A DNA stretch of 64,000 nucleotides from Ktedonobacter racemifer DSM 44963 (GCF_000178855.1 NZ_ADVG01000002.1:2294001-2358000), one strand, 5' to 3'; positions 25,088 through 34,502 are shown, numbered from the stretch's first letter. Program-made: numbers and translations. The notes: generated by a model from the letters alone, not told the origin.

Positions 25088-25603
25088 TCATAAAGGTCGC
25101 TCATCCCGGCGCATCTCCACAAAATCGCGCCTGCCATAGCGATTCTCTTGCGTGAAGGTGCGCACGCGTTGAAAACCAATGCGCTCATAGACGCGCAGAG
25201 CACGCTCGTTCCAGGCCAGGACATACAACCATACCTCTTGTGGCGCATATTGCTCGCGTATAAACGCCAGAGCAGCCTCGACAAAGGCCTGCCCCAGTCC
25301 TCTCCCCGTCAGGTCAGGTCGCAATCCCAGGCCAAGGGCACTCGCCTGGCGTGTGGCATCGAGAAAGATCCCTGGCTCGCCCGCGTCCCAGACCAGGGCC
25401 GAGGTGCCAATATTGAAAAAGCCAACCAGTTCTCCCTCGTCGTTGCGTACCCCGAAGTATGGGCTACGTAGATCTAACATCTCTGCCTGGAGGGCTTCTA
25501 GTGACTCATCGCCCAGGCTGTAAATCGTGTACGGCTCTTCATAGCGCCAGGTTCGCAATTCTTGCACATCCTCGCGCGTCAATGGATGTATATCAAAATT
25601 CAT
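25088..25603 (-). CDS. GNAT family N-acetyltransferase
   Basis: A 171-aa acetyltransferase of the GNAT fold. The acetyl-CoA binding motif reads LRPDLTGRGLGQAFVEAAL and is followed by VWLYVLAWNERALRVYERIGFQ, the usual beta5-alpha segment. Substrate is unknown. The start follows GGAGGAT. It is divergent from the response regulator gene, with a long palindrome between. Confidence 0.85.
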   Translation of the reverse strand: MNFDIHPLTREDVQELRTWRYEEPYTIYSLGDESLEALQAEMLDLRSPYFGVRNDEGELVGFFNIGTSALVWDAGEPGIFLDATRQASALGLGLRPDLTGRGLGQAFVEAALAFIREQYAPQEVWLYVLAWNERALRVYERIGFQRVRTFTQENRYGRRDFVEMRRDERPL

Positions 25604-25629
25604 TCATGATCCTCCTACTCGACTCACAA

Positions 25630-25702
25630 GCTCGCCTTGGTAAGGAATACCTGGTGGTGGGCTGGCTCAGCCCACCACCAGGTATTCCTTACCAAGGCGA
25701 GC
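25630..25702. repeat. 73-bp perfect palindrome between divergent genes
   Basis: Symmetry about 25666, with arms of about 35 nt starting GCTCGCCTTGGTAAGG. It lies 27 bp upstream of the acetyltransferase gene start and 134 bp upstream of the response regulator, so it terminates neither. The arm contains the GGTAAGG word shared with several other palindromes here. Confidence 0.85.
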
Positions 25703-25836
25703 CTCGATATCACATGTCTATCTCTGTTCTTGAAGGATAAAACGTGGTATAGTCAAGGGCGAATTCATATTTCGTCTGTGGCCGAAATTGCAGAGTCAAA
25801 AACGTATACGACAAGAAAGATTAGTTGGAGCAACCT

Positions 25837-26241
25837 ATGGCTCAGCAAAAGGATTTAGAGCACTACTTATCAGGAGACCATAATAGCCTTCAAGCCATTC
25901 TTATTGTTGAGGACGATGTAAACATCGGCGAGGTCCTCGTCCAGGCCATTTCTCAGGAGACATCATACTTTGCCGTCTTTGTGCAGAATGGCTTTGAGGC
26001 ACTCAAAACGATAGAAGGTATCAAGCCCAGCCTCTTCATCCTGGATTATCACTTACCACGTATGAATGGCATTGAACTCTATGATCGCCTGCATGCGATG
26101 CCAGCACTCGTTACTGTTCCCGCCATTATGATGAGCGCGCGCCTGCCACAAAAGGAGCTTGCCAATCGCCAAATCCTGGGTATGAATAAACCCATCGATC
26201 TGGATGAATTTCTCCAGGCGATTGAACAACTCCTGGAATAA
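25837..26241 (+). CDS. Single-domain response regulator
   Basis: A 134-aa receiver-only protein. Acidic pocket residues are in ILIVEDDVNIGE, the phosphorylated Asp is in SLFILDYHLPRMNG, and the conserved Lys is in MNKPIDLDEF. The Thr/Ser switch position lies in IMMSARLP. There is no output domain, so it probably acts as a phosphorelay shuttle or by protein contact. No histidine kinase is adjacent. The ATG at 25837 is preferred to a TTG four codons earlier because TTGGAG precedes it. Confidence 0.88.
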   Translation: MAQQKDLEHYLSGDHNSLQAILIVEDDVNIGEVLVQAISQETSYFAVFVQNGFEALKTIEGIKPSLFILDYHLPRMNGIELYDRLHAMPALVTVPAIMMSARLPQKELANRQILGMNKPIDLDEFLQAIEQLLE

Positions 26242-26293
26242 CTGCCCATAAGCTTGCCGTACTTAAGTGGCCGGCAGGGCAAAAGGTTGTCTA

Positions 26294-26680
26294 TCAGGAT
26301 TGTGGACCTGCGTTCCGATAATCGGTGTCGAGGGCTTCTAACAAATCACGAAAGGCCTGCACAAGTTTATGGTTACATAAACTATAGTAGACTGTGTTTC
26401 CCTGGCGGCGCGAGGTCAGCAGGCCCGTTTGTGCTAACTGGCGCAGGTGCTCCGAGGTGGTCGCCGCCGATAAGCCAATAGCCCTGGCGATATCTCCCGA
26501 GCGCATTTCTAGAATAGGTGTTTCCTCCTCTATAGAAGAAATGGCCAACAACTCCACAATGGCACGCCGCCTGGTATCACAGACTGTATCTAAAAATCGA
26601 TCGATATACTGCTCTACTTCTGCCTCACGTACAGGTAATTTACTGTGATTGGCACTTACAGTGGCTTGCTCGCTTGCCAT
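26294..26680 (-). CDS. ArsR/SmtB-type winged-helix regulator
   Basis: A 128-aa regulator with the ArsR fold. VCDTRRRAIVELLA gives the first helices, SGDIARAIGLSAATTSEHLRQL the recognition helix, and TGLLTSRRQGNTVYYSLCN the wing. No CxC metal motif is present in the recognition helix; one Cys lies before the fold and one after the wing. Metal sensing is therefore not supported. It converges on the response regulator gene, with 52 bp between. The target is unknown. Confidence 0.87.
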   Translation of the reverse strand: MASEQATVSANHSKLPVREAEVEQYIDRFLDTVCDTRRRAIVELLAISSIEEETPILEMRSGDIARAIGLSAATTSEHLRQLAQTGLLTSRRQGNTVYYSLCNHKLVQAFRDLLEALDTDYRNAGPQS

Positions 26681-27154
26681 AACGTGTCCTCTCCAGCTTA
26701 TGATTTTGCCCGGTCAAATGTAGAAACTTACCTGAACAGTTGTCACATTATATGATGTTTCTCCTCATCAACGCAAAACGCCCTTTTTTGAATACACCTT
26801 TCTAGAGTTCTTACAAGGTCTTGCAGAGAAAAACGTCGTTATCACCAAACTTTACGCCACCAGTTCCACACCTAGAACATAGCAATTATGGATAACGCAA
26901 ATTTTAAATAATGTTTCCATGTAAGCTAAAATTTGCAAAAGACTTCTTCTTCCAGCACTGTTTTTACTGATCTAAATGGCTTAAAAAGCCACTCCAGGCA
27001 GCATATAGCACAAGTCTTAAATGCCTGTATCGCACGAGGCGACTTTGTGTTATAATGCCGCCAAACCATTTGTTCTAAAAGCTTCATCCTGAAACACAGA
27101 GAGACATTCACAAGCGTTTCTATTGCAACCCGGGAAGTATTTTGAGGTTCTAAG
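26681..27154. other. 474-bp A+T-rich divergent intergenic region
   Basis: Holds promoters for the ArsR gene and the HAS-barrel/HerA operon. A 10-bp inverted repeat GCAAATTTTA ... TAAAATTTGC spans 26897-26936. A good extended -10 element is noted separately at 27047-27056. No gene is seen. Confidence 0.5.
27047..27056 (+). promoter_or_regulatory. Extended -10 promoter of the HerA operon
   Basis: TGT-TATAAT is a perfect extended -10 element about 100 bp upstream of the first gene of the operon. The -35 region is weak, as is usual for this promoter class. Confidence 0.5.
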
Positions 27155-27859
27155 ATGATTATCGGGAAGATCGTGAAATCTGACTCCCATATTAACTATG
27201 TCTGCCAGGTATATGGCCCACGCGAAGTCGAAGTCGAGCCCGGACCAGCTGACTACGCCTTTGGCCGCTTTGTGCGTGTCGCTGTCCGCTCCGGACAGGG
27301 CGATGAGCCGGACCCGCTTGACGTAGCGTTGGGGCGCAACCTGGAGCCGACCACATACGCGGTCGGCGTGATCTACGACACGATTCTCCTCAATCCCGCC
27401 TTTGGCTCGCTCGGCCCCCGCCTCTCCAATGAGACCCAGGTTGAGCTCTTCTCGCCTGACTATATCTCTGAAAAAGCGGTACTTATCTATATTATGATTC
27501 TGGGTATGATGGAGCAGCAGCGCGATGAGCTGGGCGAGAATCATGTGCTCTCCACGATGCACGGTGTCCCCCTGCTCTCGCTGGAGCTGGGAAGCGAGAT
27601 CGAGACCATGAGCGATGAGGAGGTGCGCGCCTTCCACTTCTTCAGTGATCCCAACGATCCCGGCAATCCCAACGGGTCCCAGGCCTATCTCCACATGGGC
27701 TACGTACCGCATATTATTTCGCAGCGCAATAGCCTCCTGCCTATGGTCACACTGCGCATCATTGACCAGTTAGAGCGCCTCTTCCCGCAAAACCTGGCGC
27801 TGCTCTCTATCGTTAAGCGTAACTTTGCCTGGCGACTCAAGGTTGAAACCACAGGATAA
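27155..27859 (+). CDS. HAS-barrel-like partner of the HerA ATPase
   Basis: A 234-aa protein. The N-terminal ~90 residues (MIIGKIVKSDSHINYVCQVY, YAFGRFVRVAV, YAVGVIYDTIL) look like the HAS barrel that normally begins HerA ATPases. The rest, with FSPDYISEKAVLIYIMILG and a C-terminal LERLFPQNLALLSIVKRNFAW, is not recognised. No NurA nuclease motif is seen. It is 18 bp upstream of the HerA gene and very likely functions with it. Confidence 0.72.
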   Translation: MIIGKIVKSDSHINYVCQVYGPREVEVEPGPADYAFGRFVRVAVRSGQGDEPDPLDVALGRNLEPTTYAVGVIYDTILLNPAFGSLGPRLSNETQVELFSPDYISEKAVLIYIMILGMMEQQRDELGENHVLSTMHGVPLLSLELGSEIETMSDEEVRAFHFFSDPNDPGNPNGSQAYLHMGYVPHIISQRNSLLPMVTLRIIDQLERLFPQNLALLSIVKRNFAWRLKVETTG

Positions 27860-27877
27860 CGGAGGTTCCTTTCTACC

Positions 27878-29614
27878 ATGCTCGATGCTTTTGCAAGCGC
27901 TACCGCGCTCTCGCCTATCCGTAAACCTGTCGGTATCACCAAGGGGCCTGGTGAGAGCAATCACGAATACACCTTTGTCTCGCGTGACGATGAGCAGGTG
28001 CTCAAAAACGGCGAATACGTTTACTACGAGCTGTTTGAGCCAGAAATGCCGGGAGCCGATGGCAGTTCCCGCCTGCACACACGGCGCGTCCTGGGTCGTA
28101 TCATCAAACGCGTCCCGCTCCAGCTCTATCCCGACACCTTTCTAGGCGAGCCAGAAATTCCGCCCGCCCAGGTGGCGGCCATGGTAGGCTACAATACGCG
28201 TACCAACGAGCTGTTTGAGCTGCATGTGGCCATCATGGGTTACTATGATCCCCTAACCGGCTCGTTTATCAATCCCTGGATTCCCCCACAGTCAGGGAAA
28301 CAGATCTACCTGGCCGACGACGAGATGCTCGCCGATATCCTGAGCCGCAAGAAAGATAAACAGTTTGGCTCCGCGACGATTGGCTCACTGTTGACCCGTG
28401 CGCCTGGCACGGTTCCCATCGTGCTCTCGGTCAAAGATGTGGTCAGTACTCACCTGGCGATCATTGCCAGCACGGGCGCGGGTAAGAGCTATCTCGCCAG
28501 TGTGGTCATCGAAGAGCTGATGCAGCCGCATAATAAGGCCTGCGTGCTGATTATCGATCCTCACGGCGAATATAGCACCCTCGACGAGATCGCCAACGTC
28601 GCCCATTTTAGCGAGCCAGGAGATGGACGCCATCAAGGCTATCGCCCCGGCGTGCGCGTCTACAAGCCTGAGCAGGTCAAGGTCCGTATCTCGACGCTGA
28701 CCATGGGTGATATGCGCGCCCTACTCCCCGAGATGACGGAGAAGCAGCAATATCTCCTGAGCCGCGCGATGCGCAAAGTACGCGAGCGCAAGGGCGATAC
28801 CCCCTGGGGCGTAGCCGACCTCAAACAGGCCATCAAGAACGTCTCCAAGCAGAAGACAGATGATGATAGCGAGGGAGCCGACGATTCAAGCACGGTCCAC
28901 GCACTTAATTGGCGTATTGAGCAGCAATTTGAGCATAGCTTTACCTTCGATGATACTCAACACCTGGATCTGCGTGAGATCTTCAAGCCTGGACAGTGTA
29001 CCGTCCTTCAGCTCAATGAAATCGATGAGCGCGACCAGCAGGTCATCGTCGCGACGTTGCTGCGCCGCCTGAATAAGGCGCGTATGGATACCGAGCGCGG
29101 CAAGGTCCATTCAGGCGAGTTCTACCTCCCTTACCCGGTCTTCGTTTTGCTGGAAGAGGCCCATCACTTCGCGCCAGGCGGCGCGGAGGTCGTCTCGACC
29201 TCGATTCTCAAGCAGGTGCTGGCCGAAGGACGTAAGTTTGGTATCGGCGTAGGCCTGATCAGCCAGCGTCCGGGCAAACTGGATGCCGACGTGTTGAGCC
29301 AGTGCCAGACCCAGTGCATCATGCGTATTGTCAACGAGATCGACCAGAAAAGCGTTGGCGCCGCCATCGAGGGCGTTGGGCGCGACCTGCTGGACAATCT
29401 GCCCGCGCTCTCTAAGGGCCAGGTTATCGTCGCGGGCGCGGCGGTCAACACTCCCGTCATCTGTCGCGTGCGCACACGCCATACCCCCCACGGTGGCGAG
29501 AGTAAAGATGCACCCGATCTCTGGCAGAAGTACTTCAGCCCGGAAAACCAGGAGCAGCGTCGACGCGATGAGGCGCCCCTCAATGGAAACCGTGGCTTCA
29601 ATATAATGAGGTAG
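27878..29614 (+). CDS. herA: HerA-type DNA-translocating ATPase (DUF87)
   Basis: A 578-aa HerA/FtsK-superfamily ATPase. It has a HAS-barrel N-terminal region (about 15-125), Walker A ASTGAGKSYLA (about 197-207), LIIDPHGEYS, Walker B VFVLLEEAHHFAPGG and the arginine/sensor region SQRPGKLDADVLSQCQTQ. HerA proteins form hexameric rings that move DNA, in archaea with the nuclease NurA during end resection and in some bacteria as part of phage defence. No nuclease partner is encoded nearby. The upstream small protein repeats the HAS-barrel theme. The start follows GGAGG at 12 bases. Confidence 0.88.
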   Translation: MLDAFASATALSPIRKPVGITKGPGESNHEYTFVSRDDEQVLKNGEYVYYELFEPEMPGADGSSRLHTRRVLGRIIKRVPLQLYPDTFLGEPEIPPAQVAAMVGYNTRTNELFELHVAIMGYYDPLTGSFINPWIPPQSGKQIYLADDEMLADILSRKKDKQFGSATIGSLLTRAPGTVPIVLSVKDVVSTHLAIIASTGAGKSYLASVVIEELMQPHNKACVLIIDPHGEYSTLDEIANVAHFSEPGDGRHQGYRPGVRVYKPEQVKVRISTLTMGDMRALLPEMTEKQQYLLSRAMRKVRERKGDTPWGVADLKQAIKNVSKQKTDDDSEGADDSSTVHALNWRIEQQFEHSFTFDDTQHLDLREIFKPGQCTVLQLNEIDERDQQVIVATLLRRLNKARMDTERGKVHSGEFYLPYPVFVLLEEAHHFAPGGAEVVSTSILKQVLAEGRKFGIGVGLISQRPGKLDADVLSQCQTQCIMRIVNEIDQKSVGAAIEGVGRDLLDNLPALSKGQVIVAGAAVNTPVICRVRTRHTPHGGESKDAPDLWQKYFSPENQEQRRRDEAPLNGNRGFNIMR

Positions 29615-29618
29615 GTAC

Positions 29619-29990
29619 ATGGCTGTGACCAGACGCTCGATACTGCTGACGCTACTCTTGATCGCACCCCTGGCCTGGGGACTACTTCTGCTCTATGCGC
29701 GCTTTGTGCCGCCGCATACCTTCCTGGCCTTTATCTGCTTTTTCGCGCTCCTGGCCCTGGCCCTGGCAAGCACCTTGACGCCAGTGGCGTACGCGCTCGG
29801 ATCGCGTCTCTTTTCGCTGCACATCTACCAGGCAACGCTGCGACACGCGGCCCGACAGGCCATCCTGCTGACGCTGATCGTGCTCTTTAATCTGATTCTG
29901 AGCGCCCTGCATAGCTGGAACATCTACACCTCGCTGGCAATCCTGGCCGCGGCAGTCGTCTTTGAAATCCTAGCGTTGGCGCGCAAATGA
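29619..29990 (+). CDS. Small integral membrane protein
   Basis: A 123-aa protein with four hydrophobic segments (SILLTLLLIAPLAWGLLLLY, FLAFICFFALLALALAST, AILLTLIVLFNLILSALHSW, LAILAAAVVFEILALA). It starts five bases after the HerA stop and is 15 bp from the GT9 gene, so it belongs to the same operon. I do not recognise a family. Confidence 0.72.
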   Translation: MAVTRRSILLTLLLIAPLAWGLLLLYARFVPPHTFLAFICFFALLALALASTLTPVAYALGSRLFSLHIYQATLRHAARQAILLTLIVLFNLILSALHSWNIYTSLAILAAAVVFEILALARK

Positions 29991-30005
29991 TTTAACAAGA
30001 AACGT

Positions 30006-30911
30006 ATGCATATCTGTATTATTCGTCCAGGCGCCCTGGGAGATACGCTCCTGACCCTCCCGGTCATCCAGGCCCTACACGAGCACGAGACTATTGAGCG
30101 TGTAACCTTTGTGGGAAAGGCCGCCTTCGCGCCTCTCCTGCTCGCGACCGGCCTGGTGACGAGCTATCTAGATTATGAAGACACCTGCTGGGGCCAGCTC
30201 TTCTTGCCCCAGGGCATCCAGCATCCAGAGCTGAGGGCGCTACTAGCGGATTGCCAGCTCGTCGTCTGCTGGTTGCGCGATTCTGATGGTTTAATCACAC
30301 AGAATCTACGCGCCGCAACCCGGGGACGCGTCGTTGTGACTCCAGGTCGGCCTGGTGAGCACGCAGGCATGCATACCAGTACCTATCTTGCCAGTACGCT
30401 TGGTCTCACCCTCCCTGCCGAGCCTCACCTCACACTCGCGTCTGTGACAATGTTTCAGGCAGAGGCCACTTCGCGCTTCTTCGCCATCCATCCCGGCAGC
30501 GGAGGCGCGCACAAGTGCTGGTCGATACAGGGGTATGCCGAGGTTATACAGGCGCTCTGGCGACGCGATATTCCCGTGTTGCTGCTTTCCGGACCCGCCG
30601 ATGCAGACCGCCTCGAAGCGTTACAGCGCAGCTTACCCACGCCGCCCCCTGGCCTGCTTACGCTGCTGGAGAACGCGCCGCTCCTCCAGGTTGCGCACGC
30701 GCTACAACACTGCCGAGCCTACCTGGGAAACGACTCGGGGGTGACACACCTGACGGCCCTGCTTGGTATTCCTACCACGGCCCTTTTTATCGCCAGTGAC
30801 CCACATACCTGGCATCCGCTAGGACGCTCGGTACAGATCATTGCTGCCCAGGAACTAGGAGTTTTGTCCGTTGCTGAAGTCCTTTCAGCCCTTCAAACGT
30901 TCTCAATGTAG
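30006..30911 (+). CDS. Glycosyltransferase family 9 (heptosyltransferase-like)
   Basis: A 301-aa GT9 enzyme. The N-terminus IIRPGALGDTLLTLPVIQAL is the classic acceptor-domain start, and the donor half has FFAIHPGSGGAHKCW, VLLLSGPADADRL and YLGNDSGVTHLTALLGIPT. It is the second GT9 enzyme in the window. It lies last in the HerA operon; whether glycosylation and DNA translocation are functionally linked is unclear. Confidence 0.85.
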   Translation: MHICIIRPGALGDTLLTLPVIQALHEHETIERVTFVGKAAFAPLLLATGLVTSYLDYEDTCWGQLFLPQGIQHPELRALLADCQLVVCWLRDSDGLITQNLRAATRGRVVVTPGRPGEHAGMHTSTYLASTLGLTLPAEPHLTLASVTMFQAEATSRFFAIHPGSGGAHKCWSIQGYAEVIQALWRRDIPVLLLSGPADADRLEALQRSLPTPPPGLLTLLENAPLLQVAHALQHCRAYLGNDSGVTHLTALLGIPTTALFIASDPHTWHPLGRSVQIIAAQELGVLSVAEVLSALQTFSM

Positions 30912-30988
30912 GCCATTCTTGACAATAGAAATGATTACATGCCCTATATCCTGTGGCAGTGTCTGGAAGAGAGGAGGGAGTTTACGAC

Positions 30989-31834
30989 ATGAATGATTTT
31001 CCACAGATGCCACCTTCACCAACCCCATCACAAGATAAGCTTATTCTTCCCGCTCAGCCCGCAGAGCCGGAGCTTGCGACAGTCGCTGAGAACCAGTCAA
31101 CCTCGCAACAGGCCGCTGCGGGAGCCGCTGCCTCCTACGCCAACTATGCGCCACTCCCCCAGAACCTCGCGGGGCCTGCCCCCGTGGTGCATTACACCCC
31201 CGTGCCCCCTGCCCCCAGAGGCCCGATGGCCCGGTTAGGCTACTACTGGCAGAAGGATCCGGCCTATCGCTTCCTTATGCTTTCAATCGCCTTTGTCTTG
31301 CTCGCAAGCGTGGCCTTCTCTCTTGTCCTGGGTGATTATCTAACGCAAGGTCCAGGGCATTCTCCATCCCCAAATCAGGCCCAGGGACCAGGTCTCCACG
31401 GAAGTCCGACTGCCACTGCACGCGCCCAGATGACCGCGACTCCCACGCCGCAACCATCACCATCGCCGACACCAACACAGCAGCCAACTCAGGAAGCAAC
31501 GGCCACACCAGATCCAACCCAGCCCACCACTGGTCAGTTAAGCGTCCAGATCATTAACGCTCCAGGCACCGTCAACAATGGTAGCAGCGTCCAGATTACG
31601 GTCGCCAGCCAGCCAGGGGCCACGGTTCGCCTCTCGGTACACTATCAAGCCGCGCCTTTTGTCGGCGGTGGCGCCACAGCACTGGTAGGAGATAGTGGCA
31701 CGACCCAGTTACGCTGGAACGTCCGCGTCATCAGTGGCCAGGATACAAGCGCCCAGCTTACGATCATCGCCAACGATCAGAATGGCCAGTCTACTCAGTC
31801 CGCCCCAGTAACCGTCCAGATCAATGTGAAATAA
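30989..31834 (+). CDS. Single-pass membrane protein with Pro/Thr-rich stalk
   Basis: A 281-aa protein. A Pro/Ala-rich cytoplasmic part (about 1-95) precedes one membrane segment (FLMLSIAFVLLASVAFSLVL). A Pro/Ser/Thr/Gln-rich stalk (PTPQPSPSPTPTQQPTQEA) then leads to a C-terminal beta-sandwich-like domain of about 95 aa (SVQIINAPGTVNNGSSVQIT, AQLTIIANDQNGQ). This resembles bacterial Ig-like domains. The ATG at 30989 is chosen for its GAGGAGGGAG site. A surface or wall-spanning role is inferred; no closer family is recognised. Confidence 0.78.
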   Translation: MNDFPQMPPSPTPSQDKLILPAQPAEPELATVAENQSTSQQAAAGAAASYANYAPLPQNLAGPAPVVHYTPVPPAPRGPMARLGYYWQKDPAYRFLMLSIAFVLLASVAFSLVLGDYLTQGPGHSPSPNQAQGPGLHGSPTATARAQMTATPTPQPSPSPTPTQQPTQEATATPDPTQPTTGQLSVQIINAPGTVNNGSSVQITVASQPGATVRLSVHYQAAPFVGGGATALVGDSGTTQLRWNVRVISGQDTSAQLTIIANDQNGQSTQSAPVTVQINVK

Positions 31835-31838
31835 GTAG

Positions 31839-31897
31839 GATAAATAGAGTATGGTGGCGAGTTGGCTGCGCCAACCCGCCACCATACTCTATTTATC
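31839..31897. terminator. Hairpin terminator
   Basis: Arms of 28 nt starting GATAAATAGAGTATGGTGG pair with one mismatch around the loop TGC, directly after the stop codon at 31834. Confidence 0.78.
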
Positions 31898-32043
31898 TGC
31901 TCGAGTGTGAACTTTCGCTTACTTTGGGCGTATAATGTTAAGAACAGTCAAGAATATAGCTTAAAACAAGCGTGAGACCATACCTCTATCTCAAGTATTT
32001 TTTTCGCCATCAGCATATTCACAAACATGTATTAAGGGGACCT

Positions 32044-33003
32044 ATGACGCAAATTGATGAGATTAGACAGCTTCAAGAGGCCGTGCGCGTTGTTCGCCAA
32101 AGTGTAGGTAAAGTCATTGTCGGCAAGGAAGAAGTCGTTGAGCTTCTGATGGTCGCCCTCCTCTGCGAAGGTCATGTCCTCTTTGAGGATGTTCCAGGCA
32201 TCGGCAAAACAATGCTGGCGAAATCCCTCGCCCGCTCCCTCGGTTGCAGCTTCCAGCGTATCCAGTTTACGCCAGACCTGCTGCCCTCTGATATCACTGG
32301 CATTACCTACTATAATCAAAAAAAGGGCGAGTTCGAGTTTCGACCCGGCCCCCTGCTCTCTCAAATCGTGCTCGCGGATGAGATTAACCGCGCGACGCCG
32401 CGTACACAGTCCGCGCTGTTGGAGGCAATGGAAGAGCGCCAGGTGAGCGTTGAGCGCGAAACCATACGCCTGCCGCGCCCCTTTATGGTTGTCGCGACCC
32501 AGAATCCGGTTGAGCTTGAGGGAACGTTCCCCCTACCCGAGGCCCAGCTCGACCGTTTCCTGCTACGCCTGCGCCTGCACTATCCAAGCAAAGAGGAGGA
32601 GCGCCAGATTCTCCAGCGCTTCAAGGAGGCCCAGCCCCTGGAGGAGCTCAAGCCAGTGCTGAGCACAGAATGGCTGCTCAAGCTCCAGCAAATAATTCGC
32701 CGCATCCATGTCGAACCAAGTGTGGAGAGCTACATCGTCGAAATTGTATCGGCGACGCGCACCCACAATAATATTGAACTGGGCGTAAGTCCCCGTGGCA
32801 CGCTGGCGCTCTACCGGGCGAGCCAGGCCTATGCTGCCATTCAGGGACGCCATTATGTCATTCCCGACGACGTCAAACAGGTAGCGGTTTCGGTCCTATC
32901 TCACCGCATGATTGCGACCAGCCAGTCGCGCCTGCATGGACAGCTCATGGAACAGATTGTAGAAGAGATCTTACACAATGTCGCGGTTCCGGTAGAGTCA
33001 TAA
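32044..33003 (+). CDS. MoxR-family AAA+ ATPase
   Basis: A 319-aa chaperone-like AAA+ protein. Walker A FEDVPGIGKTMLAKSLA, Walker B IVLADEINRATPRTQSALLE, sensor VVATQNPVELEGTFPLPEAQ and the DRFLLRL arginine region are all present. The ATG at 32044 follows AAGGGGA. Its stop overlaps the start of the DUF58 gene (TAATG), so the two are translationally coupled, the usual arrangement. It probably helps assemble or activate a partner complex. Confidence 0.93.
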   Translation: MTQIDEIRQLQEAVRVVRQSVGKVIVGKEEVVELLMVALLCEGHVLFEDVPGIGKTMLAKSLARSLGCSFQRIQFTPDLLPSDITGITYYNQKKGEFEFRPGPLLSQIVLADEINRATPRTQSALLEAMEERQVSVERETIRLPRPFMVVATQNPVELEGTFPLPEAQLDRFLLRLRLHYPSKEEERQILQRFKEAQPLEELKPVLSTEWLLKLQQIIRRIHVEPSVESYIVEIVSATRTHNNIELGVSPRGTLALYRASQAYAAIQGRHYVIPDDVKQVAVSVLSHRMIATSQSRLHGQLMEQIVEEILHNVAVPVES

Positions 33004-34439
33004 TGCACAATTCACCACAAGGCCGCGCCTTTATTCGCGGCAAAGGCATTACCGATGGCATCTGGTACACCCTCTGTGGCGTGTTGGTTTTGCTCGGCAT
33101 CATTGCCCGGCAGCCATTGCTGGTGGTTGTGGGAATCTTGCTGCTGCTAATCATTATCACAACGGATATCTGGTCGCACTACTGCCTGGTTGATCTCCGT
33201 TACCAGCGGAAGTTTAGCCAGCAACGCGCGCTCTTTGGCGAGGATGTCACGATGTCGGTGACGGTGGAGAACGCCAAGATCCTCCCCCTACCCTGGCTGG
33301 AGGTAGAGGATACCCTGCCACGCTCTCTACCACTGCGCGAGCAAGAGCTACGTAGCGCACTCCTGAGTAATAACGCCCTGCTAGAATGCCTCTTCAGCCC
33401 ACGCTGGTATGAGCGTGTAACGAGGAACTACACTCTGCGCTGCGTCCAGCGTGGCGTGCATACCTTTGGTCCCACGAGACTCCATAGTGGCGATGCCTTT
33501 GGCTTCATTACCCAGGACCAGGAGCTTGATAACCTGCAACATGTCATGGTCTATCCGCTCGTCGCGCCCCTGGAGAGCTTTAATCTTCCCGCGCGCCATC
33601 CCTTTGGCGATATGCGCGCACCTCGTCGCCTGCTTGAAGATCCCTCGCGCATCATTGGCGTACGCGAATATCGTTATGGGGATAGCATGCGCCGCGTGCA
33701 TTGGAAGGCCACAGCCCGCAGTATGCAGATGCAGAGCAAGATCTACGACGCCACGACGACCTATACACTTGAGGTCTTCCTCAACATCGATACACGGCCA
33801 GACGTGTACTACTCTATCCATCCCGAACTCCAGGAACTTTCTATCAGCCTGGCAGCATCAATCGCCTCCTGGGGCCTGGACAATGGCTATGGAGTTGGGC
33901 TATACGCGAACACTATGATGTATATCCCTGATGAGAAGCGAGCCGACACAAGTTCATCTTCCACGGGTCAACAGGAGCAGCCAGCACACAACCTGGAGGC
34001 CGAAGTAGCTCAGCAGCTCAATCGCAGGCGTATTCGTCTCCCGGCCTCAAGTAACGAAGAGCAGCGCAAGCACATTATGGAGACCCTGGCGCGTATCCAG
34101 GGCTACTTTGGGGCCAGCATCGACGAGGTCCTGCAAGCCGAGAGCAATCGTCTTCCCAATGGTTCGACGATCATTCTCATTACCAGCAACCTGGGCGACC
34201 GTATAATAGATCGCCTGGCGCAAATGAGGCGGCGTGGACATGCCATCAGCGTGCTTTTCGTCAATGACAATCCACCCCCAGCACGCGTGGGCGGCATCAA
34301 TGTCTACCACATAGGCGGAGAAGAGCGTTGGCAGGAATTGATCGCACCCTTTACCCCATCTAATACAGCTGGAGAACAAGAGCCAGCGGAGCCAGGCGCT
34401 CCACGCCCCCTGCCAGCCGTTCCCAGCCTGCACCTCTAA
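33003..34439 (+). CDS. DUF58 domain-containing membrane protein
   Basis: A 478-aa protein with two adjacent membrane segments near the N-terminus (about 18-55, LCGVLVLLGIIARQPLLVVV and GILLLLIIITTDIW) and a DUF58 core. The core signature is RIIGVREYRYGDSMRRVHWK followed by TARSMQMQSKIYD. The C-terminal region is von Willebrand A-like (EVFLNIDTRPD, GSTIILITSNLGDRI). It is encoded directly after MoxR, overlapping by one base. Such pairs are found in stress-response and envelope contexts; the substrate here is unknown. Confidence 0.9.
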   Translation: MHNSPQGRAFIRGKGITDGIWYTLCGVLVLLGIIARQPLLVVVGILLLLIIITTDIWSHYCLVDLRYQRKFSQQRALFGEDVTMSVTVENAKILPLPWLEVEDTLPRSLPLREQELRSALLSNNALLECLFSPRWYERVTRNYTLRCVQRGVHTFGPTRLHSGDAFGFITQDQELDNLQHVMVYPLVAPLESFNLPARHPFGDMRAPRRLLEDPSRIIGVREYRYGDSMRRVHWKATARSMQMQSKIYDATTTYTLEVFLNIDTRPDVYYSIHPELQELSISLAASIASWGLDNGYGVGLYANTMMYIPDEKRADTSSSSTGQQEQPAHNLEAEVAQQLNRRRIRLPASSNEEQRKHIMETLARIQGYFGASIDEVLQAESNRLPNGSTIILITSNLGDRIIDRLAQMRRRGHAISVLFVNDNPPPARVGGINVYHIGGEERWQELIAPFTPSNTAGEQEPAEPGAPRPLPAVPSLHL

Positions 34440-34458
34440 CATGCATGCAGTCAGGCAT

Positions 34459-34490
34459 AAAAAAAGAGAGTCCAGTGACTCTCTTTTTTT
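34459..34490. terminator. Bidirectional intrinsic terminator
   Basis: AAAAAAAGAGAGTC and GACTCTCTTTTTTT pair around CAGT, with T-runs on both strands, between the DUF58 gene and the convergent HTH gene. Confidence 0.92.
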
Positions 34491-34502
34491 ACGTCTATCG
34501 AT

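Noticed and set aside
26294..26680. Metal-sensing ArsR repressor
   Set aside because: No CxC or comparable metal-binding cysteines are present in the recognition helix, and no metal transporter is adjacent.
27155..30911. Phage-defence island built on HerA
   Set aside because: No SIR2, nuclease or other effector, and no other defence genes, lie nearby; the surroundings are housekeeping genes.
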